A stretch of 64,000 nucleotides of DNA from an uncultured Gammaproteobacteria bacterium. GTDB taxonomy: Bacteria > Pseudomonadota > Gammaproteobacteria > Pseudomonadales > Pseudomonadaceae. The translations under genes were made by a program, and so were the position numbers. The notes beneath the pieces are model-generated. The model was given only the letters and a program-made list of their open reading frames with translations, was not told the origin of the DNA and searched no databases. Below, piece by piece: positions 59,957 through 64,000 of this stretch; position 1 is the stretch's first letter, and each line of letters starts with the position of its first letter. The stretch lies in the NCBI GenBank assembly GCA_945612235.1, contig CALZAE010000001.1:1-64000 (forward strand), given 5' to 3'.

Positions 59957-61387
59957 TTAACGGGTCACTTGCGTGATCAACCCTGGAGTAAAGTGCTCAG
60001 AGAAAGGCGGCAACATCCCCCACTCACCGCGCGGATCCACTGGCGCACTCTTAAATACCGTACGCGCATGACTGAACTCCAAAAAGCCATCACGACCGTG
60101 GTAATGCCCCATCCCCGACGCGCCCACACCACCAAAGGGTGCTTCTTCCATCGCCGCATGCATCAACGCATCATTGAGCGTGACACCACCGGACAAAGTA
60201 TGGTTGAGCACGTAATTCTGCTCCGCCTCATCCTCACCAAAGTAATACAGCGCCAGAGGACGCTCACCCTGGTTAATCTCTTGCACCACATGCTTTACAT
60301 CGCTGTAAGTGAGCAACACCAGCGCTGGCCCAAAGATTTCCTGCTGCATAATGTCCGACAGCAACGGCGGATTAATCACAATACTCAGCGGATGCTTACG
60401 CCCTACAGCTGGCACAGGCACATCTGGGCAACGCACAACTTCAGCGCCTTCTTCTTGCGCCTGTGCGACATAACCTGCGACCCGCGCCAAGTGCTGCACA
60501 TTCACCACAGCAGTAAAATCTGGATTGTCTTCTACAGTCGGATACAGCGCGCTGTAGGTCTCACAAAACGCACTGACAAACTCATCTTGCGCAGCCACCG
60601 GCACATAAATACGATCCGGCGAGATACACAACTGCCCACCATTCATACCTTTGGCGATCGCTAAACGACGCGCCGCTTCACGCACATCAGCCGTTTCACT
60701 GATAATCACCGGCGACTTACCACCCAACTCCAAAGTCACTGGCACTAAATTATCCGCTGCAGCGCGCATAATTTTTTTGCCCACCTCGGTACTGCCGGTA
60801 AACACCAAATGATCAAACGGCATACCTGCAAACGCTTGACTCACCTCGACGCCACCGGTAATGACTGCCACATCCAGCGGATCAAAGCACTCAGCAACAA
60901 TCTTCGCCAACACTTGTGCGGTGTGCGGCACAACTTCAGAAGGTTTTAAGACTGCACGGTTACCCGCGGACAAGACTGAAGCTAACGGACTGAACAGGGT
61001 GAATAAAGGCGCATTCCAAGTCCCCATAATGCCCACTGTACCTTTAGGCTTATATTGCACCCAAGCTTGCGCACCCATCTGGTCATAAGGAGAAAACACT
61101 TGGCGCGACTCAGAACCCACCCACTGCTCAAGGTTGTCACGCGCATGCTTCAGCGAGCCTAAGGATCCTAAAATATCGTTCATTAAGCTAAAGCCGGTAT
61201 GCCGTCCGCCAAAATCCTTATCAATGGCCGCGCACAGCTCTTCATGATGATCCACCAGTAAATCAATCGCTGTTTGCAATCGACGTTTACGCGTATCGAC
61301 GTCGACCACACCTTGCTCGTCTGTGGCTTTGCGGTGCTGTTTCAATAAATCAGACAATTGCTGCGATGTTTCTAATTGAGCGCTCAT
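59957..61387 (-). CDS. Aldehyde dehydrogenase (coniferyl-aldehyde type; steroid aldehyde candidate)
   Basis: A 476-residue NAD(P)-dependent aldehyde dehydrogenase with Asn125 (TWNAP), Glu220 (LELGGKSP) and nucleophile Cys254 (NGGQLCISPDRI). Aldolytic cleavage of the C24 side chain yields a C22 aldehyde that must be oxidised to the acid, a role known for the Sad enzyme in Pseudomonas sp. Chol1. It is alone behind its own operator, back to back with hsaB, so it is expressed with the regulon. The aldehyde substrate is inferred from context. Confidence 0.85.
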   Translation of the reverse strand: MSAQLETSQQLSDLLKQHRKATDEQGVVDVDTRKRRLQTAIDLLVDHHEELCAAIDKDFGGRHTGFSLMNDILGSLGSLKHARDNLEQWVGSESRQVFSPYDQMGAQAWVQYKPKGTVGIMGTWNAPLFTLFSPLASVLSAGNRAVLKPSEVVPHTAQVLAKIVAECFDPLDVAVITGGVEVSQAFAGMPFDHLVFTGSTEVGKKIMRAAADNLVPVTLELGGKSPVIISETADVREAARRLAIAKGMNGGQLCISPDRIYVPVAAQDEFVSAFCETYSALYPTVEDNPDFTAVVNVQHLARVAGYVAQAQEEGAEVVRCPDVPVPAVGRKHPLSIVINPPLLSDIMQQEIFGPALVLLTYSDVKHVVQEINQGERPLALYYFGEDEAEQNYVLNHTLSGGVTLNDALMHAAMEEAPFGGVGASGMGHYHGRDGFLEFSHARTVFKSAPVDPRGEWGMLPPFSEHFTPGLITQVTR

Positions 61388-61430
61388 GGACTCTTCCTTA
61401 TTTTATTTATTTTAAAGCCTTTAAATTGAG

Positions 61431-61472
61431 CATAAAAGCATGCCCATCAAGCAGCCTCGTCTATTCGGACCA
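61431..61472 (-). promoter_or_regulatory. Steroid-regulon operator and promoter of the aldehyde dehydrogenase gene
   Basis: The coding strand reads TGGTC-CGAATA-GACGAGG (61472 to 61455), with one mismatch in each arm. A -10-like TTTATG (61431-61436) follows after 18 bases. Confidence 0.72.
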
Positions 61473-61521
61473 TAACCTTGAAAACCCTTGATTTTACAGC
61501 ACTTTCACGGCAGTCAAACGG

Positions 61522-61565
61522 TAGTCCATTGAGACGATGTTTAACCCCTGCACCCACTTGATAAT
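61522..61565 (+). promoter_or_regulatory. Steroid-regulon operator and promoter of the hsaB operon
   Basis: TAGTC-CATTGA-GACGATG (61522-61539), a full match pointing to hsaB. GATAAT (61560-61565) follows after 20 bases. It is the mirror of the arrangement at 61431-61472 on the other strand. Confidence 0.9.
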
Positions 61566-61602
61566 CAAGTCAACATAGCATGACTAAACGAGGTGCTTCA
61601 CT

Positions 61603-62607
61603 ATGGCCAAAGCAAGCTTTGACCCGCAAGAGTTTCGCTCAGCATTGAGCACATTTACCACCGGCGTGACCATTATTACGACTCGTGCCGAAAACGGTGA
61701 TCCTGTCGGCATTACTGCTAACAGCTTCAACTCGGTGTCGTTGAATCCACCGATGGTGTTGTGGAGCCTAGACAAGTCAGCCATGAGCTTACCGTCCTTC
61801 ACTAACAACAAACATTGGAACGTACACATCCTATCCTCTGAACAAGAAGCCTTATCAGGCCGTTTTGCTTCACGTGGCGAGGATAAGTTTAAGGGTCTAG
61901 ATTTAGAACCTGGAATGAATAACATTCCCTTACTACGCAACTGTACTGCACGCTTTAACTGCCGCACGGCCTTTATTTATGAAGGCGGCGACCACATGAT
62001 TTTTGTAGGCGAAGTGCTAGGCTTTGACAAAACTGATCTACCACCTTTGGCGTTCCAGAGCGGCCTGTACGCATTAGCCGCACGTAAACCACGTGAAGGT
62101 GTGCAGCTCAGCGCAGCACCGACACCTGAGTGCAGCTACACCGAAGACTTGCTAGGTTATCTTGCTGGTCGCGCGCATTTCCAGATGGTTGCAACCTTGC
62201 AGAACGTCTTAAAATCTCAGCAATTGAACGAGCAGCAGTTTTTTATTCTGTCCGTTTTGAGTATCCAAGACAGCTTAACGCTCGAAGAGATCAACCAATT
62301 TGTGGAATACACAGGCGGCGCAATATCTGCAGAAGATATGGCCAGCCTAATCGAGCAAGAACACGTTGTCTTAGTGAAGAAAAATGGCGACAGCCGTTAT
62401 GTACTCACCGCCAACGGGCGTGATGCTTCTTTGAAGCAAATTGCAGTCGCGAAAGCGGTTGAAGAGCAAATTGCTAAGCAAATTGGTCACGGTGACGCTG
62501 AGGCTTTAAAAATCCTTCTCAAGCGTGTGATCAAGGCTACAGACTTAGGTTTACCTGATCTGTGGGCGACCAAAGAAGAAAATAACGCTAAAAAAACAGC
62601 ATCATAA
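61603..62607 (+). CDS. hsaB: Flavin reductase HsaB with C-terminal MarR-like domain
   Basis: A 334-residue protein. Residues 1-165 are a flavin reductase of the HpaC/HsaB type (STFTTGVTIITTR, GITANSFNSVSLNPPMVLWSLD, GDHMIFVGEVLG). Residues about 178-334 form an added winged-helix MarR-like domain (EQQFFILSVLSIQDSLTLEEIN, SRYVLTANGRDASL). Plain HsaB is about 190 residues. The Acinetobacter hydroxyphenylacetate hydroxylase reductase C1 has the same layout, and there the MarR-like part senses substrate and speeds flavin reduction. A similar control by 3-HSA is likely here. GAGGTG seven bases upstream supports the start. Confidence 0.9.
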   Translation: MAKASFDPQEFRSALSTFTTGVTIITTRAENGDPVGITANSFNSVSLNPPMVLWSLDKSAMSLPSFTNNKHWNVHILSSEQEALSGRFASRGEDKFKGLDLEPGMNNIPLLRNCTARFNCRTAFIYEGGDHMIFVGEVLGFDKTDLPPLAFQSGLYALAARKPREGVQLSAAPTPECSYTEDLLGYLAGRAHFQMVATLQNVLKSQQLNEQQFFILSVLSIQDSLTLEEINQFVEYTGGAISAEDMASLIEQEHVVLVKKNGDSRYVLTANGRDASLKQIAVAKAVEEQIAKQIGHGDAEALKILLKRVIKATDLGLPDLWATKEENNAKKTAS

Positions 62608-62626
62608 TAATAAGAAGGGATAAAAC

Positions 62627-63400
62627 ATGAGTCTGATTGACCGATTCAGCCTAAACGGCAGTGTTGCAGTGATTACCGGCGCAGGCAAAGGTATTGGCCG
62701 CGCCATTGCGCTGGCTTACGCTGACGCCGGCGCTAAAGTTGTTTGCGCTGCACGCACCCTCAGCGATGTCGAAGCTGTGGCCAATGAAATCAAAGCCCGA
62801 GGCGGTGAAGCCATTGCCGTGACCTGCGATGTGACCTGCGCTGAAAACCGAGAAGCTTTAGTGCAACAGGCTGTTGCGGCGTTCGGAAAAATCACTCACT
62901 TGGTCAATAATGCCGGCGGCGGCGGTCCCAACGACCCAGCCACCATGCCATGGCAAGAACTGGATCGCCTTCTTAACTTTAACGTGACCACCTCCTACCA
63001 CCTGATTCAGTTGTGCGTTCCACATATGCGCGCAGCCGGCAGCGGTAATGTGATTAATATCACTTCGGTGGCCGCCAACTATATCCAGAAAAACTTCAGT
63101 GCGTATGGCACGGCTAAAGCCGCTTTAGTGCATATGACTAAGCTGTTGTCACAAGACTTCGCCCCTGAAATTCGCGTCAATGCCATTTCACCCGGTCCGA
63201 TTCTGACTGACGCGCTGTATTCTGTGATGCCAGAAGCAGTTAAAAACATCATGACTAAAAACACCCCTCTGCAGCGCTTGGGTGAAGTCGAAGATATTGC
63301 TGCTGCTGCGTTGTATTTCGCCTCTCCAGCATCGGGCTGGGTCTCAGGCAAAATTCTGGATATTGACGGCGGTGCCGGCGTCAGTGTGTTCCCCAGCTAA
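62627..63400 (+). CDS. 7alpha-hydroxysteroid dehydrogenase-like SDR
   Basis: A 257-residue SDR with TGAGKGIGRAIALAYADAGA, NNAGGGGPNDP, FSAYGTAKAALVHMTK and AISPGPILTDAL...VSGKILDIDGG. The NNAGGGGP and SPGPILTDAL blocks are those of E. coli-type 7alpha-HSD (HdhA). It would oxidise the C7 hydroxyl of bile salts or intermediates. It lies between hsaB (19 bases) and hsaE (24 bases) in a plus-strand operon. Position specificity is inferred from similarity. Confidence 0.85.
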   Translation: MSLIDRFSLNGSVAVITGAGKGIGRAIALAYADAGAKVVCAARTLSDVEAVANEIKARGGEAIAVTCDVTCAENREALVQQAVAAFGKITHLVNNAGGGGPNDPATMPWQELDRLLNFNVTTSYHLIQLCVPHMRAAGSGNVINITSVAANYIQKNFSAYGTAKAALVHMTKLLSQDFAPEIRVNAISPGPILTDALYSVMPEAVKNIMTKNTPLQRLGEVEDIAAAALYFASPASGWVSGKILDIDGGAGVSVFPS

Positions 63401-63424
63401 ACACTCACGCGGAGTAATAATTTC

Positions 63425-64000
63425 ATGATTGATGACATATTGATTCAGCAGCTCGGCGATGAACTCTTTGCCGCACTGCAATCCAAAACCAGCCTAACAC
63501 CGCTGACCGAGCGCTACCCTGACTTGACGATTGAGCAGGCTTATCAGATTTCCTTACAGTTTCTCAAGCGTCGTGAAGCGGCTGGCGAAAAACTGATTGG
63601 TAAGAAAATTGGCGTGACCTCCAAGGCCGTACAAGACATGCTCAATGTGCATCAGCCTGACTTTGGTTTCCTCACCGATGCCATGCAAGTGGCTGACGCC
63701 AGCAGCGTGAGCAAAGCGCAATATGGCTTGGTGCAACCTCGCGCCGAAGGTGAAATCGCTTTTATTTTAAAAGCTGATCTCAACGGCCCAGGTATCACAG
63801 CCAGCGACGTCTTAGCTGCCACTGAATATGTGGTGCCCTGCTTTGAAATTGTTGATTCACGTATTCGTGATTGGAAAATTGCGATTGAAGACACTGTGGC
63901 GGATAACGCATCCTGCGGCGTCTTTGCCTTAGGCTCTGCGCGCATTGACCCACGTACCGTGGATCTGGCCAAGGTTGAGCTGACGATGACGAAAAATGGT
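63425..64000 (+). CDS. hsaE: 2-hydroxypenta/hexa-2,4-dienoate hydratase HsaE/TesE, 5' part
   Basis: The 192 residues before the right edge belong to the fumarylacetoacetate-hydrolase-like hydratase family (MhpD/HsaE): AGEKLIGKKIGVTSKAVQDMLNV, DFGFLTDAM, QPRAEGEIAFIL (metal-binding Glu pair in RAEGEIAF) and VPCFEIVDSRIRDW. About 70 more residues are expected. It hydrates the dienoate released by HsaD. The aldolase and acetaldehyde dehydrogenase (HsaF/HsaG) would be expected just beyond the edge. GGAGT precedes the ATG. Confidence 0.92.
   Translation, partial: MIDDILIQQLGDELFAALQSKTSLTPLTERYPDLTIEQAYQISLQFLKRREAAGEKLIGKKIGVTSKAVQDMLNVHQPDFGFLTDAMQVADASSVSKAQYGLVQPRAEGEIAFILKADLNGPGITASDVLAATEYVVPCFEIVDSRIRDWKIAIEDTVADNASCGVFALGSARIDPRTVDLAKVELTMTKNG

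Noticed and set aside
1-64000. tRNA, rRNA, CRISPR arrays, riboswitches, prophage or intact insertion sequences
   Set aside because: None seen on reading both strands; repeated elements found are operators, terminators and the IS remnant only.

Overview
The window is a 64-kb catabolic island almost wholly devoted to aerobic steroid degradation (bile-salt/cholate or C19 androgen type). Gene families, gene order, moderate GC judged by eye, and outer-membrane beta-barrel genes point to a gammaproteobacterium, most plausibly a Pseudomonas-like member of the Pseudomonadales. No rRNA, tRNA, CRISPR array, phage or intact IS is visible. Both ends are open: a short-chain dehydrogenase gene runs off the left edge and a 2-hydroxypentadienoate hydratase (hsaE/tesE-like) runs off the right edge.

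Layout from left to right. Positions 1-3422 (minus) hold hydroxysteroid-modifying genes: three SDRs, a SnoaL-fold dehydratase candidate and an old-yellow-enzyme reductase. Positions 3495-4979 encode a KstD-like, probably delta4(5alpha), dehydrogenase, followed by the 3' remnant of an IS200/IS605 tnpB. Positions 5388-11131 (minus) are a side-chain module equivalent to the mycobacterial igr operon (ChsE1/ChsE2, ChsH1/ChsH2, Ltp2 aldolase) plus an SDR, with a divergent enoyl-CoA hydratase. A fadD3-like HIP-CoA ligase, a TeiR-like LuxR regulator and an MMPL/RND plus YCF48 pair follow. Positions 18819-33440 (minus) are one long operon for rings C/D (thiolase, MaoC, ipdF, ipdE1/E2-like, SDR, fadA6, a second acyl-CoA dehydrogenase pair, echA20, ipdC, a crotonase, ipdB, ipdA) headed by the extradiol dioxygenase hsaC/tesB. 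A second aldolase module (33642-35797) has its DUF35 and MaoC domains fused in reversed order. Then come DUF1329/DUF1302, an MBL-fold hydrolase and a FATP-type CoA ligase, facing a plus-strand MFS-hsaD-flavoenzyme operon. Positions 46908-51323 hold another CoA ligase, acyl-CoA dehydrogenase pair and a tiny secreted protein. Positions 51620-58286 hold a second DUF1329/DUF1302 pair, kshB, a 3beta/17beta-HSD-like SDR and kstD. Then come hsaA, an aldehyde dehydrogenase, hsaB, a 7alpha-HSD-like SDR and hsaE.

Together the genes give a nearly complete route. CoA ligation and two aldolytic rounds remove the side chain. KstD and KshB (oxygenase subunit KshA absent here) open ring B. HsaA/B/C/D cleave ring A. 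HsaE begins degradation of the C5 piece. FadD3 and the Ipd proteins degrade rings C/D.

The main discovery is a directional operator, TAGTC-N6-GACGATG on the coding strand, found upstream of nearly every transcription unit. It lies 18-21 bp before a plausible -10 box, so its GACGATG arm occupies the -35 position. It marks one regulon that covers genes split between two repressors (KstR and KstR2) in actinobacteria. The TeiR-like LuxR protein encoded inside the cluster is the best candidate binder. A second theme is a possible trans-envelope steroid import apparatus made of DUF1302 barrels, DUF1329 proteins, a YCF48 propeller and an MMPL transporter.
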